Below are positions 36,946-46,177 of a stretch of 64,000 nt of DNA, in pieces. Each line of letters begins with the position of its first letter. Position 1 is the first letter of the stretch. This DNA is from an uncultured Prevotellaceae bacterium (GTDB lineage: Bacteria > Bacteroidota > Bacteroidia > Bacteroidales > Bacteroidaceae), in the NCBI GenBank assembly GCA_937915745.1, contig CALGGJ010000069.1, positions 7,357 to 71,356 of the forward strand, given 5' to 3'. The position numbers and the translations under genes are program-made. A model generated the notes under the pieces. It made no database searches. It saw only the letters and a program-made list of their open reading frames with translations, and was not told the origin of the DNA.

Positions 36946-38592
36946 ATGACACGTATATTGACACTTATTTTCATTTTTATAATCTCTCATCCACTCATAT
37001 ATCCATGTACCAACCTCATTGTAGGTAAAGCTGCATCTGCCGATGGGTCGGTAATCTGCACCTACAATTGCGACGGTTATGGCTTCGCAGGATTCTTAAC
37101 CCTTATTCCTGCAGCCGACCATGCGAAGGGCGACCAACGTGCAATTACCGACTGGCTCAGCGGCAAAACACTCGGATATATAGATGAACCATCGCATACA
37201 TATCAAGTCATTGGACACATCAACGAGAAACAAGTGTGCATAGTAGAAACCACATTTGACGGCCGGCTCGAACTTGTAAACCCCAAAGGCTTACTCGACT
37301 ACGATACAATGATAAAGCTTGGACTCCAACGAGCTTCGACTGCGCGCGAGGCAATATGCGTGATGACAGATCTCGTGGCACAATACGGATACAACAGTTC
37401 GGGCGAAACCATCACTGTATGCGACAAGAACGAAGCGTGGATAATGGAAATCATAGGAAAAGGCCCGGGAGTGAAGGGTGCTGTATGGGTTGCAATGCGT
37501 GTACCCGATGATTGTATATGTGCCCATGCAAACCTCAGCCGCATCCGACAATTCCCTCTCAATGACAAAGACAACTGTCTGTATAGCAAAGATGTAATAC
37601 GTTTTGCTCGCGAACGAGGCTACTTTAATGGTAAAGATACCGATTTCAGTTTCCGCGAAGCCTACTGCCCTATCGACTTCGAAAATGTGCGCTATGCAGA
37701 TGCTCGTGTCTGGAGTTTTTACCGTCATCACTTCAACACATCCGAAATCGACAAGTATCTTCCTTATATAAATGGTGATTTCGATGTATGTGATCACCTG
37801 CCTCTCTTCCTGAAACCCGACAAGCCAGTTTCTGTGCGCGACATACAAGCCGACATGCGTGATCACTACGAAGGCACACAGCTCGACATGACAGCCGACA
37901 TGAGTGCAGGTCCATGGGGAATGCCGGTACGTCCGATGCCTATGACCTTCACCACAAACGACGGACACCACTATTTTGTGGAACGTCCGATTGCTACACA
38001 GAAGTCGGCATTCACCCTTGTGGCACAACTGCGCAACTGGATGCCCGATTATGTAGGAGGTGTGATGTATTTCAACCTCGACGATGCTGCCATGGTGGCA
38101 TACGTACCTGTGTATTGCTGTACAAATAAAGTACCCGATGCATTCAGGCGCGACAACAACAACTACCATGAGTTTTCTGAGAAAAGTGCATTCTGGATGA
38201 ACAACTTTGTGGCAAATATGGTGTATCCACGCTATTCGGTCATCATGCCCGACCTGCTGGAAGCCCAGTCAGAACTCGAAGATTTCTACTCACGTCAGGT
38301 GACAATAGACGAGACGAAAGTCTCTACCCTTACCGCCGATGAAGCCGTTGCATACCTCACAAGCCGAACCGACCACTATACACGGTGCATGATGGAAAGA
38401 TGGAATCAGCTGGCCCGACTCATAATAGTAAAACACAATGACCAAGTAATGCTCGAGTCGGCCGACGGAAGAATAAAGCCAGGTGGCAAACTCAGCTATC
38501 CGGGATACAGGCCTCAGTTTTACGAACAAATAGGACGCGACACAGGATTGCGCTACGAAATGAAAGAATATATCGAGCGTAACGAACGATGA
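36946..38592 (+). CDS. Peptidase family C69/U34 dipeptidase
   Basis: 548 residues from ATG 36946; the frame is open upstream but that part lies within the preceding gene. A hydrophobic leader (MTRILTLIFIFIISHPL) ends at PCTNLIVG: the Cys becomes the N-terminal nucleophile after cleavage, as in family C69. Further motifs: ASADGSVICTYNCD, TICDKNEAWIMEI-like TVCDKNEAWIMEI, and GAVWVAMRVPDD. These Ntn hydrolases cleave dipeptides outside the cytoplasm. The downstream transporter gene overlaps by 4 bp, so uptake and hydrolysis may be coupled. Confidence 0.88.
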   Translation: MTRILTLIFIFIISHPLIYPCTNLIVGKAASADGSVICTYNCDGYGFAGFLTLIPAADHAKGDQRAITDWLSGKTLGYIDEPSHTYQVIGHINEKQVCIVETTFDGRLELVNPKGLLDYDTMIKLGLQRASTAREAICVMTDLVAQYGYNSSGETITVCDKNEAWIMEIIGKGPGVKGAVWVAMRVPDDCICAHANLSRIRQFPLNDKDNCLYSKDVIRFARERGYFNGKDTDFSFREAYCPIDFENVRYADARVWSFYRHHFNTSEIDKYLPYINGDFDVCDHLPLFLKPDKPVSVRDIQADMRDHYEGTQLDMTADMSAGPWGMPVRPMPMTFTTNDGHHYFVERPIATQKSAFTLVAQLRNWMPDYVGGVMYFNLDDAAMVAYVPVYCCTNKVPDAFRRDNNNYHEFSEKSAFWMNNFVANMVYPRYSVIMPDLLEAQSELEDFYSRQVTIDETKVSTLTADEAVAYLTSRTDHYTRCMMERWNQLARLIIVKHNDQVMLESADGRIKPGGKLSYPGYRPQFYEQIGRDTGLRYEMKEYIERNER

Positions 38593-39446
38593 ATACTATT
38601 TTTATTGTATTACCCATACTTACGATGTTGATGTTCGACATCGGTCTTACATTGAGTGTTTACGATTTTCAAATCGTCATTAAACGTCCGCGGCCTATCA
38701 TTGCTGGTCTCGTGGGTCAAATAATTCTTTTGCCACTTATTGCATGGGGTGTAGGAACATGGTTTGCACTTGCCCCTCTCTTTTTCATAGGTATCATACT
38801 CATTGCATGTAGCCCCGGTGGCAGTTCGAGCAATGTATTTTCAATGTTGGTAGGTGGCGATGTCGCTCTTTCTGTGTCGCTCACTGCCTTTAGCAGTATC
38901 ATCACATTGTTTACAAGCCCACTTATCATGGGTTTGGTAGCACAATCTGTGGGGCAGGACATCAACATACATTTGCCGATAGGCAACTTGCTTATGCAAA
39001 ACATTGTATTGATGGCATTACCTATTGCCATAGGTATATGGCTTACTCATGCACGTCAGCATCTTGCAGCGCGTCTTCACAACATACTTCGACGTCTGGC
39101 ATTCCCTTGCCTGATATTGCTTGCTACAGTTTTCTTCATTCAACATCGTGTCACTATCGTGCAAGAGTTCCCCACATTGGGGCTCTCGATGTCGGTACTC
39201 ATACTGGCCTCCATGCTTTGTGGTTCCTTGCTTGCAATCATTTTGAAACTCAACGGGCGTGAGCGACGCACAATCGTCATAGAAGTCGGTATGCAAAATG
39301 CGGCTCAAGCCATCACCGTAGCTTGCAGCCCTATCGTCTTGAACAACGAAACGATTGCGATTCCGGCAATCATATACGCCTTGATGATGAATGTAATACT
39401 TCTTACATACGTTGGAGTCATTAACCTTAAAAGAGAGAAGCAATAA
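38589..39446 (+). CDS. Bile acid:sodium symporter (SBF/BASS) family transporter
   Basis: 285 residues, about nine or ten hydrophobic helices. Family landmarks: an N-terminal FDIGLTLSVYDF and the sodium-site signature ACSPGGSSSNVFSML (about 74-88), and the second site EVGMQNAAQAITVA (about 235-248). Substrates of bacterial members range from bile acids to pantoate and pyruvate; none can be chosen here. The ATG overlaps the end of the dipeptidase gene (ATGA), indicating translational coupling. Confidence 0.88.
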   Translation: MNTIFIVLPILTMLMFDIGLTLSVYDFQIVIKRPRPIIAGLVGQIILLPLIAWGVGTWFALAPLFFIGIILIACSPGGSSSNVFSMLVGGDVALSVSLTAFSSIITLFTSPLIMGLVAQSVGQDINIHLPIGNLLMQNIVLMALPIAIGIWLTHARQHLAARLHNILRRLAFPCLILLATVFFIQHRVTIVQEFPTLGLSMSVLILASMLCGSLLAIILKLNGRERRTIVIEVGMQNAAQAITVACSPIVLNNETIAIPAIIYALMMNVILLTYVGVINLKREKQ

Positions 39447-39463
39447 AATATTTCATGGTATGA

Positions 39464-40156
39464 TTACCTCATTTGCTGCATCTGGATGAGCAGTTCGCGT
39501 TGTCGGTCGTTGAGTTGTGTCGGCAGTTCCACATTGATTGTAAGTATTAGGTCTGAGCCGCCATGCCCTTTGCCTTTAAGACGCAATTTAGAACCTGGCT
39601 GTGTGCATGGTTTGAGTTTTAGCTTGAGTTTCTCACTACCCGATTCGATTATCACATCACCTCCCAGCAGTGCGGTATATATATCGATTTTTATGGTGGC
39701 TTGCGACTCTTGTGGCGTTTGCTGACGTGCCCGTGATGCTGTACGTCGATTTGCCATCTCGCCAAAAAGCGATGTAAAGAAATCACTGAATCCACCGCTG
39801 CCCATGTTGAACTCGAATGTAGAACCGTCGCCGCCCATAAACGGGTTGCCACCATTGGAGAACGGATTAAATCCACTAAAAGGGTCACCGCCACTCTGTT
39901 GTCCTCCGAATCCACCAGCTCCGTTCATCTTATTCCAGTTTTCACCATATTGGTCGTAGCGGGTACGCTTGTCGGGGTCGTTCAACACCTCGTAGGCCTC
40001 GTTAAGCAACTGGAACTTTGCTTTTGCTTTCGGATCATCGGGATGAAGATCAGGATGGAACTGCTTGCTGCGTTTGCGGTAAGCAGCCTTTATGTCGGCC
40101 TGCGGAATATCTTTTGGCACACCAAGTATCTTGTAGTAATCAATAAATTTAGCCAT
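39464..40156 (-). CDS. DnaJ-family co-chaperone (CbpA-like, short)
   Basis: 230 residues. J domain 6-70 with HPD at 34-36, then a Gly/Phe-rich linker (about 78-130), and one C-terminal substrate-binding domain (DIYTALLGGDVII ... PGSKLRLKGKGHGG). No cysteine-rich zinc domain, so class B like CbpA. It is shorter than CbpA (about 300 residues): the second C-terminal beta-barrel and dimerisation segment appear reduced. Stimulates DnaK ATPase. Monocistronic. Confidence 0.88.
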   Translation of the reverse strand: MAKFIDYYKILGVPKDIPQADIKAAYRKRSKQFHPDLHPDDPKAKAKFQLLNEAYEVLNDPDKRTRYDQYGENWNKMNGAGGFGGQQSGGDPFSGFNPFSNGGNPFMGGDGSTFEFNMGSGGFSDFFTSLFGEMANRRTASRARQQTPQESQATIKIDIYTALLGGDVIIESGSEKLKLKLKPCTQPGSKLRLKGKGHGGSDLILTINVELPTQLNDRQRELLIQMQQMR

Positions 40157-40306
40157 AGTTCATTTCTTTTTTATAAATAAAACTGCAAATATCGTGCCAA
40201 TGGGAATATAACCCGTATGGGTGCGATGTGTCAGTGACAAAGTCTGCCAAAAAGTATATTATAAGCTGAAAAATGCATGTCGGATGACATAAATATCAGG
40301 ATTAAT

Positions 40307-40337
40307 TTTGTTTTCAGAAGTTTTTTTGGTAATTTTG
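40307..40337 (+). promoter_or_regulatory. Promoter of the 5'-nucleotidase gene
   Basis: TTTG (40307-40310), 19 bp, TAATTTTG (40330-40337). It excludes start codons upstream of 40356. Confidence 0.7.
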
Positions 40338-40355
40338 TCACCAAATAAACATTCA

Positions 40356-42071
40356 ATGGAAGAAACTCGTAAGGTAAGAATCATTTTTACAAGCGATGTA
40401 CATGGCAACTATTTCCCATTCGATTTCCGGCACACGCGTTGGGGCAAAGGCAGTTTGCAGCGAGTGTATGCGTTCGTGGCACAAGAGTGTCAGCGACAAC
40501 CTGGCAGCACCATACTGATTGATGGCGGTGACATGTTGCAGGGAGAGCCAACATCCTATTATTTCAATTTTATCAGCAATAGCAAACGTCATAGAGTAGC
40601 CGATTTCTGTAATTTCATTGGTTACGATGTGGCTGTAATTGGGAATCACGACCTAGAGACCGGACATGAGGTTTTCGACCGCTATGTGCGCGACTGCAAC
40701 TTCCCTGTACTTGGAGCAAACGCAATAGAAAACTCTACAGGCGAACCTTACTTCCAGCCATATACCATGCTATATCGAAGCGGTGTGAGAATTGCAGTTA
40801 TCGGATTTATCACACCTGCAATCCCACACTGGATACCATCTACCGTATGGCACGACATGCACTTTGAAGATATAACAGAAAGTGCACGTAAATGGGTGGC
40901 ACGAGTTAAAGATGACGAACATCCTGACTTTATTATAGGTCTGTTACACTCGGGTTTGTGCGAAGGAATAACCACCGATGAATATAAGGAAAATGCCACT
41001 ATGGACACAGCACAGAATGTCGAAGGCTTTGACCTTATCTTATATGGTCACGACCATGCAAGCAATATAGAAGAGGTGACTACTCCGTCAGGACGCAAGA
41101 TACAATGCATCAATCCTGGCAGCTACGCACACAATGTGGCAGAGGTGAACATTGAGTTTTCACTCGGTGCAAATCAACATGTAATCAGTCATAAACTCGA
41201 GAGCAAAATACACTACATAGGAACAGTGCGAAATCCACATAGCCAAACATTCCGTCACCACTTCTTCCGCGACTACCAAGACGTGAGCCGATATGCAGCC
41301 GAACACCTCGGGCACCTGCACAGTGACTTGCGCGTCGCAGACGCATATTTCGGGCCGTCGGCATACATCGACCTCATACAACATCTTCAACTGAAAGTAA
41401 GCGGAGCAGACATATCATTTGCTGCACCTTTGTTTTTCAATGCCTTGATTAAAGCTGGCGATATAAAGATAAGCGACCTGTTCAACATCTACCGATTTGA
41501 AGACAAACTATATATACTTAAGCTCACTGGCAATGAAATAAAGCGCTATCTCGAAATGAGCTATGACGGCTGGATAAACCAGATGTCCAGCGACGTTGAC
41601 CAGTTCCTTCAGACCTGCCCGATGAAAAGCAATCCCGAGCGCATAGGTTTCAAAAACTTTATCTTCAACTTCGATTCGGCAGCAGGCATCTGCTACGAGG
41701 TAGATGTGCGACGTCAGGCAGACCAACGAATAAATATCATAAGCATGGCAAACGGTACACCATTCGACCCACAACACTACTACACTTGTGCTATGACAGC
41801 ATACAGGGCAAATGGTGGCGGTGAACTCTTGACGAAAGGAGCAGGCATACCAAAAGAAGAACTGGAACAACGCATACTGCTCATCACAACACACGACATA
41901 CGATACTATCTGATGGAATATGTGCGTGAAGAAAAAAACATATACCCCGAGCCAATGAACCACTGGAAGTTTGTACCCGAACAATGGATATCAAAAGCCA
42001 AGGAACGAGAGATGGCCGTACTGTTCCAGGCCGGTGATGCAGAAGCTGAAGACGAAGCAAACGACCGATGA
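40356..42071 (+). CDS. 5'-nucleotidase/metallophosphatase family protein without signal peptide
   Basis: 571 residues from ATG 40356. Calcineurin-like metallophosphatase domain with FTSDVHGN, LIDGGDMLQG, IGNHDLETG, LLHSGL and YGHDHASN, giving all metal ligands; the C-terminal 5'-nucleotidase domain (about 320-540) includes SFAAPLFFNALIKAGDI and AYRANGGGELL. Family members hydrolyse nucleotides or cyclic nucleotides and are normally exported; here MEETRKVRIIFTSD begins directly in the first strand with no export signal. A cytoplasmic role is therefore inferred. The next gene overlaps by 4 bp. Confidence 0.88.
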   Translation: MEETRKVRIIFTSDVHGNYFPFDFRHTRWGKGSLQRVYAFVAQECQRQPGSTILIDGGDMLQGEPTSYYFNFISNSKRHRVADFCNFIGYDVAVIGNHDLETGHEVFDRYVRDCNFPVLGANAIENSTGEPYFQPYTMLYRSGVRIAVIGFITPAIPHWIPSTVWHDMHFEDITESARKWVARVKDDEHPDFIIGLLHSGLCEGITTDEYKENATMDTAQNVEGFDLILYGHDHASNIEEVTTPSGRKIQCINPGSYAHNVAEVNIEFSLGANQHVISHKLESKIHYIGTVRNPHSQTFRHHFFRDYQDVSRYAAEHLGHLHSDLRVADAYFGPSAYIDLIQHLQLKVSGADISFAAPLFFNALIKAGDIKISDLFNIYRFEDKLYILKLTGNEIKRYLEMSYDGWINQMSSDVDQFLQTCPMKSNPERIGFKNFIFNFDSAAGICYEVDVRRQADQRINIISMANGTPFDPQHYYTCAMTAYRANGGGELLTKGAGIPKEELEQRILLITTHDIRYYLMEYVREEKNIYPEPMNHWKFVPEQWISKAKEREMAVLFQAGDAEAEDEANDR

Positions 42072-42811
42072 CCGAACTACTGACAATAACCGGCCCCACA
42101 GCATGTGGCAAGACTCGATTTGCAGCACAGCTTGCATATCTACTCGATGGCGAAATCATCAGTGCAGACAGCCGCCAGGTATATCGGCGTATGGATATAG
42201 GCACAGGCAAAGATCTTGACGACTACATTGTGGCCGGCCGCCCCATACCATACCACCTTATTGACGTTGCAGAGCCTGGCACCAAATACAATGTTTACAG
42301 ATACCAACACGACTTTCACCAAGCCTACAACGATATTTGCAGTCGTGGCAGGATGCCCATACTTTGCGGCGGAACAGGACTGTATATAGAAAGTGTATTA
42401 AAAAACTACGAGTTTGACGGAAGAGTCTGTCCGAAACTCGTGGGCAGTATAGTCGTTGGACTCATGATTGATCGCGATACTCGTCGCCAACGTATCAGCC
42501 GCCGGCTCGACCAACGATTAAAAGAAGGAATGGTTGATGAAGTAAAAGCACTGCTGAGCGAGGGGGTGAGCAGTGAGACACTCATACGCTATGGACTGGA
42601 ATACAAATATGTAACGCTCTACCTGCTAGGGAAAATCACCGCAGACGAAATGCATGACCTGCTCGAAATTGCGATACATCAATTTGCAAAACGGCAGATG
42701 ACATGGTTTCGCGGCATGGAGAAACGAGGTACAAAAATACACTGGATAGATACAACCCTACCCATAGAACAACAAATAGTTGAAGTAAAAAAACTTCTTA
42801 CCAATTCATAG
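42068..42811 (+). CDS. Short MiaA-like isopentenyltransferase
   Basis: 247 residues. P-loop GPTACGKT (9-16), DSRQVYRRMDIGTGK (about 35-49) and GGTGLYIESV (about 100-109) match tRNA dimethylallyltransferase MiaA. Normal MiaA is about 300 residues: here the stretch between LKNYEFDG and the later DRDTRRQRISRRLDQR is missing the inserted helical domain that grips the anticodon stem-loop. Later parts QFAKRQMTWFRG are conserved. It may modify another substrate or be a Bacteroidota paralogue with altered specificity. Starts inside the previous gene (ATGA overlap). Confidence 0.8.
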   Translation: MTELLTITGPTACGKTRFAAQLAYLLDGEIISADSRQVYRRMDIGTGKDLDDYIVAGRPIPYHLIDVAEPGTKYNVYRYQHDFHQAYNDICSRGRMPILCGGTGLYIESVLKNYEFDGRVCPKLVGSIVVGLMIDRDTRRQRISRRLDQRLKEGMVDEVKALLSEGVSSETLIRYGLEYKYVTLYLLGKITADEMHDLLEIAIHQFAKRQMTWFRGMEKRGTKIHWIDTTLPIEQQIVEVKKLLTNS

Positions 42812-43045
42812 ATAACCTTAACCCTGACGATAACACTCTCTCCGGATGCACTCTCACGCATGGGGATGACGGGGACAGTACATCCTGTACTCAACACACC
42901 TTCCAGACCATTACTCTTTCAAAACATAAGCAACCGGCCTGAAATAGACTGGAAATTATCAAAGCACTAATGACCGATTTGGGATAATCGGAGTTCTCCT
43001 CTGAAAAAATAGAGAAATTCCTTAAGAACTAACAAAAAATAACAC
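42812..43045. other. Intergenic region with two dispersed repeats
   Basis: Holds a copy of GGGGATGACGGGGACAGT (42862-42879), similar over about 45 bp to 45087-45131, and the motif CTAATGACCGATTTGG (42967-42982), which ends 63 bp before the -7 box at 43046. No gene seen. Confidence 0.7.
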
Positions 43046-43053
43046 TAACTTTG
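43046..43053 (+). promoter_or_regulatory. -7 box of promoter for the glycine-zipper lipoprotein
   Basis: TAACTTTG followed by CAGCAC, 31 bp before the start codon. Confidence 0.65.
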
Positions 43054-43084
43054 CAGCACAAAACCAATTAATACGCATACGATT

Positions 43085-43813
43085 ATGAAAAAAACATGGA
43101 TTTATTTAGTAAGTGCAACTATGCTGACAAGTGCATTGTTTACCGGTTGCGACATCACATCGTCGCGAAACTACATGGGAACAATGGCGGGTGCCGAGAT
43201 AGGTGGCGTTATTGGTGAGGCATTGGGATGGATGTCAACCGACCGCCACGATGGTCCTGGACGTGCCATGATGGGTAGTGTGATAGGAACAATTGCCGGT
43301 GCAGCTATAGGGAATGTATTGACACGAGAGACAGCAGACCGAAGGGTGACGACGTCACGAAGGTCGGATGACATATATGCTGACAACACCTACGACGGAG
43401 GATACCAAACAGGCGGCGGATACGATGCGAGAAACTCACAAAACAGAAACAACCGCCACGACAACGAGGATGCATACAGCAGTTTGAGTATTGCAGGAGT
43501 CACATATCAAGACGAAGACGGTGACGGACGTTTTTCGCGCAACGAAACGGTGAATATCATCTATGAGGTGACAAATCATTCTGACAGGTCATGTTCTGCT
43601 GAATTGAAGGTAGAGACGATGAACGACAGCAAAAACTTTGTTCTTTCACCATCCAACACTGTGAAGATTGAGCCACATGAGACCCTGCGCTATAAAGCAA
43701 AAGCATTTTGCAAAGGACGCACATCAGTCAGTTCTGTGAAATTCCGACTCATGGCCAGCAGTCCGACCGCAGGAAATACTGCAGCAGAATTGCAAATCAG
43801 AATGAGCAAATGA
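43085..43813 (+). CDS. Glycine-zipper lipoprotein
   Basis: 242 residues. Lipobox with Cys22 (LFTGC). Residues about 33-80 carry two glycine-zipper helices (GTMAGAEIGGVIGEALG and GSVIGTIAGAAIGNVL), as in outer-membrane glycine-zipper 2TM proteins. A polar linker rich in Asn/Arg/Gly (about 85-135) leads to a C-terminal beta-sandwich (about 138-242) with VNIIYEVTNHSDRSC. Probably outer-membrane anchored; function unknown. Confidence 0.82.
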   Translation: MKKTWIYLVSATMLTSALFTGCDITSSRNYMGTMAGAEIGGVIGEALGWMSTDRHDGPGRAMMGSVIGTIAGAAIGNVLTRETADRRVTTSRRSDDIYADNTYDGGYQTGGGYDARNSQNRNNRHDNEDAYSSLSIAGVTYQDEDGDGRFSRNETVNIIYEVTNHSDRSCSAELKVETMNDSKNFVLSPSNTVKIEPHETLRYKAKAFCKGRTSVSSVKFRLMASSPTAGNTAAELQIRMSK

Positions 43814-43888
43814 TTAAGTGCTGATGTTTTTCACTTCATAGGTGTATGGTTTTTCACTTATAGCAATTGCCAATTCATAAATAAACAT

Positions 43889-43896
43889 TATCTTTG
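43889..43896 (+). promoter_or_regulatory. -7 box of possible serC promoter
   Basis: TATCTTTG. The predicted start (about 43,903) coincides with the base of the hairpin at 43904-43924, so initiation would begin inside a terminator-like structure. Confidence 0.5.
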
Positions 43897-43903
43897 TCGT
43901 CGG

Positions 43904-43928
43904 AAATGTCGTCCGGCGACATTTTTTT
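43904..43928 (+). terminator. Terminator-like hairpin at the serC promoter
   Basis: AAATGTCG (43904-43911), loop TCCGG, CGACATTT (43917-43924), continuing into a T-run. Either the terminator of the lipoprotein gene or a promoter-proximal attenuator of serC. Confidence 0.75.
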
Positions 43929-43969
43929 CGTATAAAAGAAGACAATCATAATAATATAAATAATCTATA

Positions 43970-45040
43970 ATGAAGAAGTATAATTTCAATGCAGGTCCGT
44001 CGATACTCCCACGCGAGGTCATCGAAGCGACTGCAGCCGCATGCCTTGACTTTAACGGTTCAGGGCTTTCGCTCATGGAAATCAGTCACCGTGCTAAAGA
44101 TTTTCAACCAGTAGTGGACGAGGCAGTCGCCTTGTTTAAAGAATTGCTCAACATACCTGAAGGTTACTCCGTATTATTCCTCGGAGGTGGTGCAAGTCTG
44201 GAGTTCTGCATGGTTCCATATAACTTCCTTGAAAAGAAAGCCGCATATCTCAATACGGGTGTATGGGCTACCAAAGCCGAAAAAGAAGCAAAAACATTTG
44301 GCGAAGTCGTAGAGGTTGCTTCATCGGCCGACAAAAATTTTACCTATATACCTCGAAACTTCGAAATACCGACCGATGCCGACTATCTGCATATCACTAC
44401 AAACAATACGATATACGGAACAGAGCTTCGCGAAGATATAAACTCCCCTATCCCACTTATTGCAGACATGTCATCCGACATATTCTCGCGTCCTATAGAC
44501 GTGAGCAAATACGCACTTATCTACGGAGGTGCACAGAAGAACCTGTCGATGGCAGGTGTTACATTTGTCATAGTGAAAGAAGATGCACTTGGAAAGGTGA
44601 GTCGCCAAATACCTACAATGCTCAACTACCAAACCCACGTGAAGAAAGGTTCGATGTTCAACACCCCACCAGTAGTTCCCATTTATTGTGCACTAATGAA
44701 CTTGCGATACATCAAGGCACATGGTGGAGTGAAGGCTATGCAGGAACTGGCAGAGAAGCGCGCTGCAATAGTATATAATGAAATAGACCGCAACAAGCTC
44801 TTTGTAGGTACAGCCGAGAAAGACTCTCGTTCTCTCATGAACATCACGTTCGTAATGAAAGACGAATACAAAGAACTGGAAAAAGAATTCCTTGATTTTG
44901 CCACACAGCGTGGTATGGTGGGTGTGAAGGGACATCGCGATGTAGGTGGGTTCCGCGCTTCATGCTACAATGCGATGACTATTGAAGGTGTAGAAGCACT
45001 TGTAGCTTGTATGAAGGATTTTGAAAGTACAACGTTTTAG
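43970..45040 (+). CDS. serC: Phosphoserine aminotransferase (SerC)
   Basis: 356 residues. N-terminal [21 protein letters not shown] (about 71-79) and the PLP-binding Lys190 in [12 protein letters not shown], followed by [10 protein letters not shown]. Converts 3-phosphohydroxypyruvate to phosphoserine with glutamate; also used in pyridoxal synthesis. First gene of the serine unit; serA follows after 208 bp containing a dispersed repeat. Confidence 0.96.
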   Translation: MKKYNFNAGPSILPREVIEATAAACLDFNGSGLSLMEISHRAKDFQPVVDEAVALFKELLNIPEGYSVLFLGGGASLEFCMVPYNFLEKKAAYLNTGVWATKAEKEAKTFGEVVEVASSADKNFTYIPRNFEIPTDADYLHITTNNTIYGTELREDINSPIPLIADMSSDIFSRPIDVSKYALIYGGAQKNLSMAGVTFVIVKEDALGKVSRQIPTMLNYQTHVKKGSMFNTPPVVPIYCALMNLRYIKAHGGVKAMQELAEKRAAIVYNEIDRNKLFVGTAEKDSRSLMNITFVMKDEYKELEKEFLDFATQRGMVGVKGHRDVGGFRASCYNAMTIEGVEALVACMKDFESTTF

Positions 45041-45248
45041 TTATGCTAAATTGCCGCATGGACTCTATCGCCTCAGTCCCCAGCAAGGGGATGACGGGGA
45101 CAGTCCATCCGGTCCACTACACCCCTCCGAAGCTGACCATGCCATGCAAGGAGGAAAAAGACAAAGTCAAAACGAGGGCGAAGCTAATATGAAATTTGTC
45201 CCCAGTTGTTCCACGAAGGATATCTAAATATAATATAAGTAAATACAC
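45041..45248. repeat. Dispersed repeat insert between serC and serA
   Basis: Contains GGGGATGACGGGGACAGT at 45087-45104 preceded by CCCCAGCAA, and resembles 42862-42906 over about 45 bp. It separates two genes that are otherwise expected to be adjacent, so it is probably an inserted repeat element. Confidence 0.65.
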
Positions 45249-46163
45249 ATGAAAGTTCTTATTGCAACAGAAAAACCGTTTGCTGAAGCAGCAGTGAATG
45301 GAATACGCAAAATAATCGAGGGTGCAGGATTCCAACTTGTCTTGCTTGAAAAATACACCGATAAAACTCAACTCATTAAGGCCGTATCTGATGTAGATGC
45401 ACTCATTATCCGTTCCGACAAGATAGATGCAGAGGTTATCAGTGCGGCACCACAACTTAAGATCGTGGTCCGTGCCGGCGCTGGATATGATAATGTTGAC
45501 CTCAAAGCAGCCACTGCTCATAATGTTGTTGTTATGAACACACCTGGGCAAAATGCCAACGCTGTGGCCGAGTTGGTGTTTGGCCTCTTAGTATATACAG
45601 TTCGCAACTTCTACAATGGCAAATCGGGCAGCGAACTCAAGGGACGACACCTTGGAATACTGGCTTTCGGAAATGTAGGACGCAACGTTGCACGTATAGC
45701 AAAAGGATTCGGAATGGAAGTTTCGGCCTACGATGCCTATTGCCCCACAGATGTTATCGAAGCAGCAGGCGTACATGCAGCCAAGAGTCAGGACGAACTG
45801 TTTGAAACATGTGACATTGTTTCACTTCACATACCTGCCACAGCCGAGACGAACCAAAGCATCAACCGAGTCATCGTTGGCAAGATGAAGAAAGGTGGAA
45901 TACTTATCAACACAGCCCGTAAGGAAGTCATCAACGAACCGGAACTGATCGCCCTCATGTCCGAACGCAACGATTTGAAGTACATAACCGACATCAAGCC
46001 CGATGCAGATGCGGAGTTTTCAAAATTTCAAGACCGTTATTTTTCCACACCAAAGAAAATGGGTGCACAGACAACCGAGGCAAACACCAATGCAGGCTTG
46101 GCTGCTGCACGACAGATTGTGGCATATATAAACGAAGGAGTCACTCAATTCAAGGTCAACTGA
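45249..46163 (+). CDS. serA: D-3-phosphoglycerate dehydrogenase (SerA, short form)
   Basis: 304 residues: substrate and nucleotide-binding domains only, no ACT regulatory domain. VVRAGAGYDNVDL (about 75-87), the Rossmann segment GILAFGNVGRNVA (about 136-148), and NTARKEVINE with the conserved Arg. The usual catalytic His motif (PHxGxxT) is PKKMGAQT (268-275), with Lys in place of His. From memory this variant is common in Bacteroidota SerA. Oxidises 3-phosphoglycerate as the first step of serine synthesis. DUF1015 follows 14 bp later. Confidence 0.92.
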   Translation: MKVLIATEKPFAEAAVNGIRKIIEGAGFQLVLLEKYTDKTQLIKAVSDVDALIIRSDKIDAEVISAAPQLKIVVRAGAGYDNVDLKAATAHNVVVMNTPGQNANAVAELVFGLLVYTVRNFYNGKSGSELKGRHLGILAFGNVGRNVARIAKGFGMEVSAYDAYCPTDVIEAAGVHAAKSQDELFETCDIVSLHIPATAETNQSINRVIVGKMKKGGILINTARKEVINEPELIALMSERNDLKYITDIKPDADAEFSKFQDRYFSTPKKMGAQTTEANTNAGLAAARQIVAYINEGVTQFKVN

Positions 46164-46177
46164 CTGGTTCCAAGGAT

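Noticed and set aside
37291..38169. 292-codon frame antisense to the C69 dipeptidase gene
   Set aside because: Shadow of a well supported gene; its residue pattern is the complement of dipeptidase codons.
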